Counted from the first letter of the stretch, positions 36,532-46,268 are shown. The stretch is 64,000 nucleotides of DNA from CAYLPJ01 sp964385465 (GCA_964385465.1 CAYLPJ010000017.1:1-64000), one strand, 5' to 3'. The notes: generated by a model not told the origin, from the letters alone. A program made the numbers and translations.

Positions 36532-39500
36532 TCAGTCGTCGATGCGTTCCATCGCCCCCGCGTCGCGCTTGCCGACGGGTTCTCGGCCGGCGAAGTCGCG
36601 GAGGAACGGCCCGTCGAACTGCCAGGCGTAGAGTTCCTCGATGGTCGTGTGCGCGTCGGCCAGCGTTCCGTGCGCGACGCGGAGGAAGTCCATCTCGCCG
36701 ACGAACCAGTCGCTGTCGTCCCGCGACGCCCGCCCGACGGTGAAGTCTGCCTTGCAGTCCAGCGATGCCTCGGCCGAGATAGTGCATCGGGCTTCGCCGT
36801 CTTTCGTACCGTCGAGGTAGATGGTCATGCGGCCGGTCTTGCGGTCGATCTCGGCCAGGACGTGTCTCCACGCGCCGTCGTTAACCTTGGTCGCCGAGGT
36901 CGCGGTCGCAGCCTTGCCGCCGGAGGCTACCTCGAAGACGGCACGCCCGCGGGCATCGACGGAAAGCCTGTAGCCGCTCGTCCCGTCGTGCTTGGCGAGG
37001 ATCACGCCGTCGGCCCGGCCGGGGCCCATCCTGAATACCGCCTCGACGAGCAGGTTGCGGCTGCGGGAGATCAGCGTGTTCCGCAATCTGCCCGGGAACC
37101 GCATGACAGCATCGTGGGCGTACTCGGCGTTGCGGCCTTGGCCGCGAACGGGCCGGGGCATCACCCAGGGCTCCCCTGGCAGGCGTTTGAGCAGTTGCAT
37201 CTCCCCCTTCTTGGTCTTCTGGTAGAGGGGCAGGACGATATCGGCCCGCATGTCCGCATCGCGGACGACGGCGAATCGCTTGCCGTCGAAGGAGACCGCT
37301 CCCTTGGCCCAGTCTTCCGACGGCGAGGGGCTGTAGTCGGCCCGTCTGGCCCGGTTGAGCTTCAGGTCCAGCGGCGGGACGTGTTCGTATATCATCCGGT
37401 AGTAATGGGCCTCGGACATGTACCAGGCATAGTCCATCACGCGGTCGGGCTCTGCACAATTCTCTGTGAACTGCCATTCCCCCACCACCCCGTGCAGCGA
37501 CCAGGGGATGAAGTACCGCGCACCGCGGTCCACGGCCAGCGAACCCTCGCGCGGGCGGAAGTCCACTTCGGCGAGGTCGTCGATCGGCTCGGGCGAGGCC
37601 TTGCCGACAATCGGATTCTCCTTCGCCCGCCAACCGAGTTGCCCGAAGCGGATGGGAAAGCCCTGCATGGCCTCGGCGAGCTCACGGACGGTCTTGCCCT
37701 CGATCCCGCGGCGAATGCCGCCCTTGGGGTTCTCCCGCAGCAGCCGGCCGGCCTCGGCCTCGCCGTGGAAGATGTTGTTGGCGTAGGCTAGGGTGGGCAC
37801 ACCTCGCCGCCCCGAGCTGCCGTCATCACCGCCGCCGACCAGCGACGGGTCCCCCTGGCGGTCGTGGGCGATGAACTTCCTGCGGATCTCGGCGAAGACG
37901 TTGCCCAGCACGTCGTTGCGGTGCCCGCCGCTGCCGCCGACGCCGCTGCCGTTGCGGTACAGCGTGTTGTTGACGAACTGGTTGAGGAACCCGAACACCA
38001 TGAAGTAGCCCGGCGTACGCGTGGCGAACTCGTGCTTGCCGAGATCGTTCGACCGGGCCCAGATGATGTTGTTGAACGAGTAGATCTTGTACGCCCCGTC
38101 CAGGTACAGTGGATAGGAGAGGTTCATCTCCCGCCCGCCGAACATGGTGATCCCCGCGGGCATGTAGCCCGGCGAGTTGCCGATGTTGTTGTTGTAGCAG
38201 TAGATCGCCCCGCCCTGCCACAGGCTCATCCCGCCGTAGTCGTTCACCGCAAGGGCCGTATCCACCGTCTTGTTGTGGTGGACGAGGATGCGCGACAGCG
38301 GCCAGTCGAGGGCCTCGCCGCTGTGGATGCCGCCGAATATCATCAACCCGCTGCCCCAACTCCGCCGGACGATGTTGCCCGCGATCTCCGCCGTCCGCAT
38401 GTACTTCAGCTCCACGGCAGGCAGGGGCGTCTGCACGTTGTCCTTGTGGCGGATGCCCGTGTTGTGAATGCGGTTCCGCATCACCTCGACGTGCCCGAGC
38501 ACCTGGTTGTGCGACTGGCTGGCGGACATGGCGATCGCGGTCTCCCAGATGTCGCGAAACTCGCAGTCCAGCACGCGGATGCCGTCGGCGAAATGCGGAT
38601 CCTTGTCCACCCGCCAGTTCTTGAAGCCCTGTCGGACGCCGTATTTCTCCACGTCCTCGAAACTGCAATTTCGGACGGTCGCGTCCGTGACGTCGTTGTG
38701 CAGGCCTACGCCGACCTCCGCCTGGTACTTGAAGTGCAGGCCCGAGATGTCAATGTGCGACTGGGAGTGGAGCAGCACGCCGGCCGAGGCGTTGGTGAAC
38801 TCCAGGTGCAGTGTATTGGGGTTTGTCCCGTCGGGGGGAATGTAGAACAGGTGCCCGGTGGACCGGTCGTAGTAGAACTCCTCCGGCGCGTCGAGAAACT
38901 GGGGGAGGTTGTCGATCATGTACCGCAGGTTCTTCGCCCAGTTGCCGTAGCAGCTCGTGTAGATCACGCCCTTGTCGGGATCGTACATCGGGACGGTCAG
39001 GCCCTTGATCTTCGTGTTCGTCTCGGCCGTGATCTCCCGCGGCATCGGCCCGCCCATGAAGTGCCCGTACTGCGGCCAGATGTACCCGCCGGTGAAGTAG
39101 TCCTTCGGGTGCCCCTTGAGCACGTCTTCGTCCCAGAGGCCCTTTCGCACAAGCCGCTTGCCGCGCGTGAGGTTCTTCGCCCCGTCCATCCTGTGCCAGT
39201 AGTCCAGGACGAAATTGCTGTTGCCCGGTTGGAAATCCGGCGTGCGGGCAAGGTGCTGGACGTGGCTGGACCCGTCGTCATCCACGCGGAACAGGCCGAT
39301 GAACGGCATGCGGATGTCGGAGACGCCGTGGTGGCGGTCGGGGGCGAGGACCTGGATGCGGTTGTCCTTGCCCAGGACGCCGAGAGGCTTCAGGTCCAGC
39401 GCCCAGGTCTTGCCGGGCTTCGGCAGGCGGGCGGGGTGCTCGACGTCCTTGGCCGGCACCCACTTTGCCGGCAGGCGGATCGACCCCAGCAGCAGCGCCT

Positions 39501-39897
39501 TGCCTTCGCCCCAGGCGGGATCGGACGCCAGGCGGATGGGGTCACCCGCGCGGCCGGACTCATCCGCCATCAGCACGCCGCGGTACGCCACGCCGCGCTT
39601 AAAGACGTACGTGATCACTCCCTCGGCCGCGGCGGCCTTGCCCCGGGCGGCAACGTCCCAGGGATGGTGCTTCCACGCGGTGGCCCTGGTCCGCCCGTCG
39701 CGCGCGTCGTCGCCGTCGGCATGGTCGATGTACCGCACGTCCTTGCCGGCGACGAACTCGAACGGGCGCGGCGCCCACTGGAGGTCGCCGTTGGGCAGGA
39801 CCTTCGCCTGCTGCGTCCGCCACGAATACTCCCCCGCGGCGCAGACGGCCGGGACCAGCAAGCACGCGATCAGCCATGATGTTCGGCAGGTTGTCAT
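36532..39897 (-). CDS. Secreted right-handed beta-helix protein with C-terminal LamG domain (paralog 3)
   Basis: This 1121-aa tandem neighbour of paralog 2 has a signal peptide (about 1-21), EYSWRTQQAKV, a parallel beta-helix to about 800 and a LamG domain near the C-terminus (AWRHVLAEIDRK, IYLDGTKDG). It ends in VGKRDAGAME. I chose the ATG at 39897 because AGGAGA lies about 8 bases upstream; a start at 39918 lacks a ribosome site. Residues in NDYGG, FLNQFVNNTLYRNG and WYMSEAHYYRM are shared with paralog 2 almost unchanged and mark conserved turns or an active cleft. It is downstream of the leaderless sulfatase. Probably a polysaccharide lyase or hydrolase on the cell surface, but the family is not assigned. 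Confidence 0.84.
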   Translation of the reverse strand: MTTCRTSWLIACLLVPAVCAAGEYSWRTQQAKVLPNGDLQWAPRPFEFVAGKDVRYIDHADGDDARDGRTRATAWKHHPWDVAARGKAAAAEGVITYVFKRGVAYRGVLMADESGRAGDPIRLASDPAWGEGKALLLGSIRLPAKWVPAKDVEHPARLPKPGKTWALDLKPLGVLGKDNRIQVLAPDRHHGVSDIRMPFIGLFRVDDDGSSHVQHLARTPDFQPGNSNFVLDYWHRMDGAKNLTRGKRLVRKGLWDEDVLKGHPKDYFTGGYIWPQYGHFMGGPMPREITAETNTKIKGLTVPMYDPDKGVIYTSCYGNWAKNLRYMIDNLPQFLDAPEEFYYDRSTGHLFYIPPDGTNPNTLHLEFTNASAGVLLHSQSHIDISGLHFKYQAEVGVGLHNDVTDATVRNCSFEDVEKYGVRQGFKNWRVDKDPHFADGIRVLDCEFRDIWETAIAMSASQSHNQVLGHVEVMRNRIHNTGIRHKDNVQTPLPAVELKYMRTAEIAGNIVRRSWGSGLMIFGGIHSGEALDWPLSRILVHHNKTVDTALAVNDYGGMSLWQGGAIYCYNNNIGNSPGYMPAGITMFGGREMNLSYPLYLDGAYKIYSFNNIIWARSNDLGKHEFATRTPGYFMVFGFLNQFVNNTLYRNGSGVGGSGGHRNDVLGNVFAEIRRKFIAHDRQGDPSLVGGGDDGSSGRRGVPTLAYANNIFHGEAEAGRLLRENPKGGIRRGIEGKTVRELAEAMQGFPIRFGQLGWRAKENPIVGKASPEPIDDLAEVDFRPREGSLAVDRGARYFIPWSLHGVVGEWQFTENCAEPDRVMDYAWYMSEAHYYRMIYEHVPPLDLKLNRARRADYSPSPSEDWAKGAVSFDGKRFAVVRDADMRADIVLPLYQKTKKGEMQLLKRLPGEPWVMPRPVRGQGRNAEYAHDAVMRFPGRLRNTLISRSRNLLVEAVFRMGPGRADGVILAKHDGTSGYRLSVDARGRAVFEVASGGKAATATSATKVNDGAWRHVLAEIDRKTGRMTIYLDGTKDGEARCTISAEASLDCKADFTVGRASRDDSDWFVGEMDFLRVAHGTLADAHTTIEELYAWQFDGPFLRDFAGREPVGKRDAGAMERIDD

Positions 39898-39964
39898 CGA
39901 CGGCTCTCCTGTGGTCATGCCGGGATCGGGGCCGCGGCGTACCCGGTTGGCCGGGTGTGGGGGC

Positions 39965-41326
39965 TCATGCGGGCACTCCGGTTCTTCCGTGCTGGAAGCG
40001 TCGGGCCGGCTCGGGGCCGAAGGTGGCTTCGAAGCGGCGGCGTAGGTCGGCGAGGGCGTCCTGGCAGTCGGCGTCGGCGGCGAAGTTGCGCGTCTCGCCG
40101 GGATCGCGGCGGAGATCGTAGAGCTGCTCGCGGTTGGCGCCGTAGTCGTGCAGCACGTACTTCCACCGCTCGGTGACGATGCCGAAGCCGATCGGGCTTT
40201 CCAGCCGCAGGTGCTCGCGTCGGCCGGCCTCGGGGCGGGCCTCGATCAACGGGCGGAGGCTGCGCCCGAGCAGTTCGGCCGGGGGGCTGAAGCCGGCGTA
40301 GTCGAAGACCGTCGGCAGGATGTCCAGGCCGTTGCTGACAAGCCCTCCCTCGGCCCTGCCGCTGCGCCCGTCGGGCGGGCGGACGATCAGCGGGACGTGA
40401 CAGGCCTCCTCGTAGGAGCAGCTCTTGTGCTCCAAGCGATGCGAGGCGTCGTTGTCCCCGTGGTCGCTCGTGAAGATCACCAGCGTGTCGCGGTCGTGCG
40501 GCCCGCGGCGGAGGGCATCGAGCACGCGGGCGATCTGCCCGTCCACGCGCTCGGTCAGCCGCCGGTACGCCCAGCGGTGCAGCCGCCAGGTCTCCTGCGA
40601 CCAGTTCTCGCGGATGTACTGGCGGAACGGGCGGTTGCGGACGGAGACGGCCAGGGCCTCCGGTTCGCCCTGCTGGACCTCGAGGTTCCCCGGCAGCGGC
40701 GGGCAAAGCTCGTTCCAGAACGTTTCGTCGTCGACGCCCTCCGGCCGCTGGAGGGCGCGGTCCAACTCCGCGATGTCCTTCTGGCAGTTCCGCATGATCG
40801 CGCGGTCGAAATCGGTCACCACGTGCTCGCGGATGCCCATGTGGCAGATGTCGTGGGGGTTGATGAACGACGAGACCAGGCAGAACGGCTTGTCGTGTTC
40901 GGCGGCCAGGTACGCCGCGGCCCGCTCGGACAGCTCGTCCCGCTCGTCCTTGGTCAGCACGTCGAAGCCGATGGTCTCGGCGTCGAGTTTGGGCAGGTGC
41001 TGCTTGCCGGCAAAGACCGTCTCGTAGCCGGCCTGGCGGAGCAGCCAGCCCATCGCGTTGGTCCGAATGGCGTCGGGCACGGGCGGCAGATCGCGCGCGC
41101 CGTTCTCCCGCTGCCCGATGGCCGTCGGCATCCGTCCGGTGAAGATGCTGAACCGGCTGGGCACGCAGATGGGGCTGGTACAGTACGCGCGGTCGAAGCG
41201 CACGCCCTCGACGGCGAGCGAGTCCATCGCCGGCGTGCTCACGTACGGGTTGCCCGCGCAACTCATCATGCGGAAGTTCTGCTGGTCTGTGATGACGATC
41301 AGGACGTTGGGGCGATTCTTGGGCAT
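39965..41326 (-). CDS. Sulfatase without signal peptide (S1 family, CxPSR type)
   Basis: This 453-aa sulfatase starts directly with MPKNRPNVLIVITDQQ, with no export signal, so it should be cytoplasmic. The formylglycine motif is C54-V-P-S-R in SPICVPSR; metal ligands include D14 in ITDQ and the S-D-H-G-D-N motif. GGAG lies 8 bases before the ATG; upstream in-frame extension is Pro/Arg-rich and belongs to the preceding gene's other frame. It follows the second 818-aa glycosidase-like gene by 19 bases. Together they suggest intracellular desulfation and trimming of imported sulfated oligosaccharides, unlike the exported sulfatase at 16963. Confidence 0.92.
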   Translation of the reverse strand: MPKNRPNVLIVITDQQNFRMMSCAGNPYVSTPAMDSLAVEGVRFDRAYCTSPICVPSRFSIFTGRMPTAIGQRENGARDLPPVPDAIRTNAMGWLLRQAGYETVFAGKQHLPKLDAETIGFDVLTKDERDELSERAAAYLAAEHDKPFCLVSSFINPHDICHMGIREHVVTDFDRAIMRNCQKDIAELDRALQRPEGVDDETFWNELCPPLPGNLEVQQGEPEALAVSVRNRPFRQYIRENWSQETWRLHRWAYRRLTERVDGQIARVLDALRRGPHDRDTLVIFTSDHGDNDASHRLEHKSCSYEEACHVPLIVRPPDGRSGRAEGGLVSNGLDILPTVFDYAGFSPPAELLGRSLRPLIEARPEAGRREHLRLESPIGFGIVTERWKYVLHDYGANREQLYDLRRDPGETRNFAADADCQDALADLRRRFEATFGPEPARRFQHGRTGVPA

Positions 41327-41345
41327 ATGGCGGTCTCCGGGCTGG

Positions 41346-43802
41346 TCAGGTCTCCAGTTCGACATCCACGCGACACGCGGCCGGGGCGGGCAGGTCCAGG
41401 TGGACATAGCGGGACCGCTCGACGGTACGGAGCTCGAACTCGGCCTCGCGCTCGTCGACGGCGACCCGCCGGGCGTTCATCCCATCGGGCAGGAGCAGCT
41501 CCAGCCGCCTGGTCCGGCCGCTGCCGGCCAGTTCCAGCCGGATCCGGCCGCCGACCTTGCGATAGGTGTAACACACGTACCCGCCTCCCTCAGCATATTT
41601 GAGGCAGGCGCGGACGTCGTCGACCCCGGCGGCGGCCCATCGCGGTGCGATGCGGACGGCGTTCATGTTCCCCCCGTCGTCGCGGACGCCGACGAGGCCC
41701 TCGGCGAGGGCGTACATCAGAGCCCCGGCCGACCAGTTGGGCGGGGCGCCCCCGCCGTGGTCCTTCGGGGGCAGGAAGGCCTCGGCGTCGCTTGCGGTCA
41801 TGGCCACGACGAGCCATTGAGCCCCCCCGTGGGCGGCGCGGAGCTCGACGCGATCGACCGCCTTGTCGGGGTGGGGGTTGTTGAGCCCGCGGGCGGTCAG
41901 GCCGACGTTCCAGATGCTCTCGTTGGCGCCGCGCCAGGCGAGCCTGGCCGTGCAGGAGCCCCGCCGCCAGAGCCCCCAGGCGTCCGGCTCGGCGGGGTTC
42001 CAGAACGTCACCACGTCCTCGCCGTCCACGACGTGCCGGGCCTCCCGCGTGCCGTCGGCGTAGACGAACGCGATCTCACCCACCACCGTGCCGGGCCCGC
42101 TGCGGGCGTGCAGCAGGTAGAGGCTGCGAAGCGGCGCCCCGACGGGCACGACGGCGGACTCGGCCCAACCGTCGCGGCCCTCGGCCAGGCGCAGACAGGC
42201 CCGCCCGCCGTTGCTGCCGGCGTCGAGGACGTCGAAGGGCACGCCCATCAACTCCTGTCGGCCGACGGGAAGCTCGCGCATGTCGTTGCCCGGCTCGTCC
42301 ACCCACCCCGGGCTGTCCCCGGTGGCCTGGCACACCAGGTCGGCGTTGGCGGCCTCGCGGAGGTCCAGAGGCTGGAACGTGCGCTCCGGCGGGTCGGGGC
42401 GGCAGCCCAGCAGGCCGGGAATGAACGCGTCGCCGTAGGGCTCGAACAGCTCCAGGCTGCGGCGGAGGATGTCGGCGGCGTAGGCCTCGTAGCCGTGCTC
42501 GAACGCGCCGTGGGCGAGCTCGCCGGCGACAAGAACCGTCACCGCGCCGTTGGTGTACACCCACGGCGGGATGTCCCAGCCGCGGGGGAACGGCGGGTAC
42601 ATCTGGAACCACTCGGCCGGGCAGTCGTCGGGCATCTCCCGGCGGATGCGGAGGTAGGTCTCGATGATGGCCTTGACCTTCTCGGGGCCGATCCCGCGGT
42701 TGACCGCGTAGGCGTTGGACAGCGAGACCTGGGCGGACTCGTCCACGCCGAAGTCCCGCTGGAAGCCCGGGTCCTCCGAGACGTGATGCGTGTAGAACTC
42801 GCCGTTCCACGCCACCTCCTCCAGCCGGCGAAGCAGGTGCTCGCCGAACTCGCGGGCCTCGGCGGCATCCTCATGGCGACCGACGTGGTCCAGCATGTCC
42901 GCGAGCTTGCGGCAACTGTCGGCCATACCGGTGTTGTCTCCGTGGAACACGCCGTAGACCGTCCGTCCAGGCTCGGCGTTCATCTCGTCGCCGCCCATGA
43001 CGGCCGCGTCGAACTTGCTCTGGAAGTCCCACAGGTCCAGGCAGTACGGGCGACGGATGAGCTGGAATTTCTCCGACCACGTGTAGGGGCTGGTGCGAGC
43101 GTATCGCATGGCCCGCAAGCCGTGATCGAGCTTGCCGGCCATCCATTCGTCGTCGCCGGTGGCCCGCCAGATCTGGTGAATCCCTCCGATGAACATGTGC
43201 TCCAGGTCGTTCATCACGGGCTGGCGGGCGAAGATCACGCGGTCGCGGTTGATCCGCTTGTGGAACTTCGCCGGCCAGCGCCACTCGAAGTGGTAGGCGG
43301 CGTCGGGGTTCACCGGCATGCCGAAGTCCCAGATCATCCCGTCGTCGCACTGGTGTTCGGCGAACAGATCGATCACATCGCGGACGTGCCCGATGAAGTA
43401 GGCGGCCCCCTTCAGGGCGTGGATGGTGTCCCGCGAGGTGATGATATGCAGGCGGTACACCCGCTCGCCGTCGAACACGCGGTGCCGCTCGCGGGCGTAG
43501 AGCTTCTCGAAGGTGCACTCGAGCATGTACAGCAGGCGGCGGAAGCGCGCGCCGGCGTCGTCGATCTCCGTGCGGGCGTGCACGTCGTAGCTCGCCCGCT
43601 CGCGGATCGCGCCCGCCGCGTCCAGCAGGAGAACCTGGTGCGTGCCCAGAGCGCCGGAGACGGCGAACTCCGTCCGCTCGCCGTCGGCGGCGTGAATCTC
43701 CCGTCCGCGAGCGTCCCAGACCACGATCCGACCGCCCGGCGAGGCGGTCACGGCCAGGCGGTCCAGCGGCTTGACACTGTCGGCGGGTTCGATGCGGATC
43801 AT
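41346..43802 (-). CDS. Alpha/alpha-barrel glycosidase-like protein (tandem copy A)
   Basis: This 818-aa protein without a signal peptide has an N-terminal beta-sandwich (about 1-70), a helical (alpha/alpha)6-type barrel (about 75-420) and a C-terminal beta-rich region. Barrel phrases include RPYCLDLWDFQS, WNGEFYTHHVSEDPG, YPPFPRGWDIPPW and YTNGAVTVLVAGELAHGAF. These resemble six-hairpin glycosidases such as GH78, GH127 or amylo-glucosidase-like enzymes, though I cannot assign one. Candidate acids are D in LDLWDF and E in NGEFY. It has exactly the length of copy B (43799-46255) and overlaps its stop by four bases. Probable role: cytoplasmic breakdown of imported oligosaccharides, perhaps releasing rhamnose- or arabinose-like units. 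Confidence 0.75.
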   Translation of the reverse strand: MIRIEPADSVKPLDRLAVTASPGGRIVVWDARGREIHAADGERTEFAVSGALGTHQVLLLDAAGAIRERASYDVHARTEIDDAGARFRRLLYMLECTFEKLYARERHRVFDGERVYRLHIITSRDTIHALKGAAYFIGHVRDVIDLFAEHQCDDGMIWDFGMPVNPDAAYHFEWRWPAKFHKRINRDRVIFARQPVMNDLEHMFIGGIHQIWRATGDDEWMAGKLDHGLRAMRYARTSPYTWSEKFQLIRRPYCLDLWDFQSKFDAAVMGGDEMNAEPGRTVYGVFHGDNTGMADSCRKLADMLDHVGRHEDAAEAREFGEHLLRRLEEVAWNGEFYTHHVSEDPGFQRDFGVDESAQVSLSNAYAVNRGIGPEKVKAIIETYLRIRREMPDDCPAEWFQMYPPFPRGWDIPPWVYTNGAVTVLVAGELAHGAFEHGYEAYAADILRRSLELFEPYGDAFIPGLLGCRPDPPERTFQPLDLREAANADLVCQATGDSPGWVDEPGNDMRELPVGRQELMGVPFDVLDAGSNGGRACLRLAEGRDGWAESAVVPVGAPLRSLYLLHARSGPGTVVGEIAFVYADGTREARHVVDGEDVVTFWNPAEPDAWGLWRRGSCTARLAWRGANESIWNVGLTARGLNNPHPDKAVDRVELRAAHGGAQWLVVAMTASDAEAFLPPKDHGGGAPPNWSAGALMYALAEGLVGVRDDGGNMNAVRIAPRWAAAGVDDVRACLKYAEGGGYVCYTYRKVGGRIRLELAGSGRTRRLELLLPDGMNARRVAVDEREAEFELRTVERSRYVHLDLPAPAACRVDVELET

Positions 43803-46255
43803 AGCGTCTCCTCGGCGTCGGCCAGCGAGAGCGTTACGTCCGCGGCGTCACAGCCGGTGCGGTCGAAGCAGGCGTAGCGGGACGACTCGACGGTCTTGAG
43901 CGTGAACGGGCGGTCCTGTCCGTTTACGGCCAGGGCACGCGGCTCGGCGCCGTCGGGCAGGAGCAGTTCCACCCGCTGGGTTTCCCCGCTGGCGGCCAGG
44001 CGGAGGCGGATCGCGCCGTCCTCCCGCCGGTAGGCGTAGCGGACGTACCCGCCACCCTCGTGGTATCGCAGGCAGGCGGTCACCTCGCGGACGCCGGCAG
44101 CCTCCCAACGGGGGGCGACGCGAACGGCGTTCATGTTGCGGTCTTCGTCGACCACGCCGGCGAGGCCCTCGGCAAGGGCGCAGGTGACACTGCCGGCGTT
44201 CCAGAACGGCGGCGGCCCCCCGCCGTCGGGGCCGGGCTCGAACCACGGGGCCGCGTCGCTGAGCGTCAGCCCCACCACGAACCACGCCGCGCCGTCGATG
44301 GAGGCGTCCAGGCGGATGCGGTCGATGGGCCTCTCCGGGTGCGGGTTCTCCCAGCCCCACGCGGCCAGGCCGACGCGATCCACGGTCGGGCAGGGCCCGG
44401 CCCAACCGACGGCGAGGTGCGGAATCCGCCGCCGGATGTCCGGCTCGGCCGGGTTCCAGAAACCCAGCACGTGCTCGCCGCGAAGGACGTGCTGACGGTG
44501 GGTCGAGCCGTCCGCGTAGGTCACCGTCAGCGTGCCGACGACCAGCGACCTCGCGTCCGTGGCGTGGAGGAAGTACATCGAGCCCGCAGCGCTTCCCACG
44601 GGCACCTCGGCGGATTCGGCGAAGCCCTCGCGCCCGCAAGCCAGCCGGATGCAGGCCCTGCCGGCGTTGGCCGGGGGGTCGATGACGTCGAACGCCACCC
44701 CCCGGAACTCGCCCGGCCCGGTCGGCAGCGACCGCATGTCCGTGTCCGGCTCGCCCATCCAGCCACCGCGCGAGCCGTCGGCCTCGCAGACCAGGTCCGC
44801 GTTGGCCACGCCGGCGAGGTCCACCGGCTGGAAGGACCGCTCGGGCTCGTCGGGGCGCTTGCCCCACAGCCCGGAGATGCGGATGCCCCCGGGGACCTGG
44901 AAAAGGTCCAGGAAGCGGTCGAGGATATCCGCCCCGTAGGCCTCGTAGCCATGCTCGAAGCACGCCCGCGCCAGTTCGCCGGCCACCAGCCCGGTGCACG
45001 CGCCGTTGGTGTAGATCCACGGCGGGATGTGGAAGCCGCGGGGGAACGGCGGGTACATCTCGATCCATTCGGCCGGGCAGCCGGCGGGCATCTCGCGGCG
45101 GATGCGGCGGTAGGTCTCGATGATGGCGACGGCCTTGTCGTGGCCGATGCCGCAGAGGCAGGCGTAGGTGTTGGACAGGGAGACCTGGCTGGCCTCGTCC
45201 ACCCCGAAGTCCCGCTGAAAGCCGGGGTCCTCGGAGACGTGGTGCGTGTAGAACTCCCCGTTCCATGCCACCTCGTTGGTGCGGGTGATGAGGTGGTCGG
45301 CAAAGGCCTCGGTCTCTTCGGCCTCGGCGTCGCGGCCGACGTGGCGGAGCATGAGGGCCAGCTTCCGGCAGGCCAGGGCCATGCACAGGTTGTCGCCGTA
45401 GAACACGCCGAACTTCGTTACGCCGGGGACGGCGTCCATGTAGTCCCCGCCGACGAGGGCGGCGTCGAAATCGCTCTGGAAGTCCCACAGGTCCAGGCAG
45501 TACGGGCGATGGATGAGCTGGAATTTGTCGGACCACGTATAGGGGCTGGTGCGGGTGTACTCGACGGCGCGCAGGGCGGCGTCAAGCCGGCCGGCCATCC
45601 ATTCGTCGTCGCCCGTGGACTGCCACGCAAGGTAGATGCCATGGATGAACACGTGCTCGACGTCGTTCATCACCGGCTGGCGAGCGAAGATGACGGTGTC
45701 CTGGTAGGTGCGTTTGGAGAACTTCGGCCCCCACCGCCACTCGAAGTGGCACAGGCTGCCGGGATCGACACCCGTGCCGAAGTCCCAGATCATCCCGCCG
45801 TCGGCCTGGTTGGCGGCGAAGAGGTCCGGGCTGTCCTTGGCGCGGCTGAGGAAGTACCGCCCGCCCTTGACGCCGTGGACCGCCCCGCGAGAGGTGATGG
45901 TGTGCATACGGTAGACCCGCTCGCCGTCGCAGACGCGGAGCTTCGGCTTGGCGAAGCTCTCCTCCAGCGTGCACTCCATCAGGTACAGCAGGCGGCGGAA
46001 GCGCCCGCCGGCGTCGTCGATCTCCGTGCGAGCGTCCACGTCGTAACTCGCACGCTCGCGGATCGCGCCCGCCTCGTCCAGCAGGAGAACCTGGTGCGTG
46101 CCCGGGGCGCCGGAGACGGCGAACTCCGTCCGCTCGCCGACGGCGGAGTGAATCTCCCGTCCGCGGGCGTCCCAGACCACGATCCGCCCGCCCGGGGAGG
46201 CGGTCACGGCCACGCGGTCCAGCGGCCGGGCGCGATGGGTGCTCAGTTCGATCAT
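43799..46255 (-). CDS. Alpha/alpha-barrel glycosidase-like protein (tandem copy B)
   Basis: This 818-aa paralog of copy A has the same domain order and no signal peptide. Shared phrases include GGRIVVWDARGREIH, RPYCLDLWDFQSDFDAA and WNGEFYTHHVSEDPGFQRD. The C-terminal half has diverged more. The barrel differs at several likely substrate contacts; for example GWDIPPW in copy A is GFHIPPW here, which suggests different specificities. It starts at ATG 46255 with GGAG upstream, 13 bases after a 28-codon ORF that leads the operon. Family is not assigned. The match of length and the four-base overlap point to a tandem duplication with retained translational coupling. Confidence 0.75.
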   Translation of the reverse strand: MIELSTHRARPLDRVAVTASPGGRIVVWDARGREIHSAVGERTEFAVSGAPGTHQVLLLDEAGAIRERASYDVDARTEIDDAGGRFRRLLYLMECTLEESFAKPKLRVCDGERVYRMHTITSRGAVHGVKGGRYFLSRAKDSPDLFAANQADGGMIWDFGTGVDPGSLCHFEWRWGPKFSKRTYQDTVIFARQPVMNDVEHVFIHGIYLAWQSTGDDEWMAGRLDAALRAVEYTRTSPYTWSDKFQLIHRPYCLDLWDFQSDFDAALVGGDYMDAVPGVTKFGVFYGDNLCMALACRKLALMLRHVGRDAEAEETEAFADHLITRTNEVAWNGEFYTHHVSEDPGFQRDFGVDEASQVSLSNTYACLCGIGHDKAVAIIETYRRIRREMPAGCPAEWIEMYPPFPRGFHIPPWIYTNGACTGLVAGELARACFEHGYEAYGADILDRFLDLFQVPGGIRISGLWGKRPDEPERSFQPVDLAGVANADLVCEADGSRGGWMGEPDTDMRSLPTGPGEFRGVAFDVIDPPANAGRACIRLACGREGFAESAEVPVGSAAGSMYFLHATDARSLVVGTLTVTYADGSTHRQHVLRGEHVLGFWNPAEPDIRRRIPHLAVGWAGPCPTVDRVGLAAWGWENPHPERPIDRIRLDASIDGAAWFVVGLTLSDAAPWFEPGPDGGGPPPFWNAGSVTCALAEGLAGVVDEDRNMNAVRVAPRWEAAGVREVTACLRYHEGGGYVRYAYRREDGAIRLRLAASGETQRVELLLPDGAEPRALAVNGQDRPFTLKTVESSRYACFDRTGCDAADVTLSLADAEETL

Positions 46256-46268
46256 AGCCTCTCCCGTG

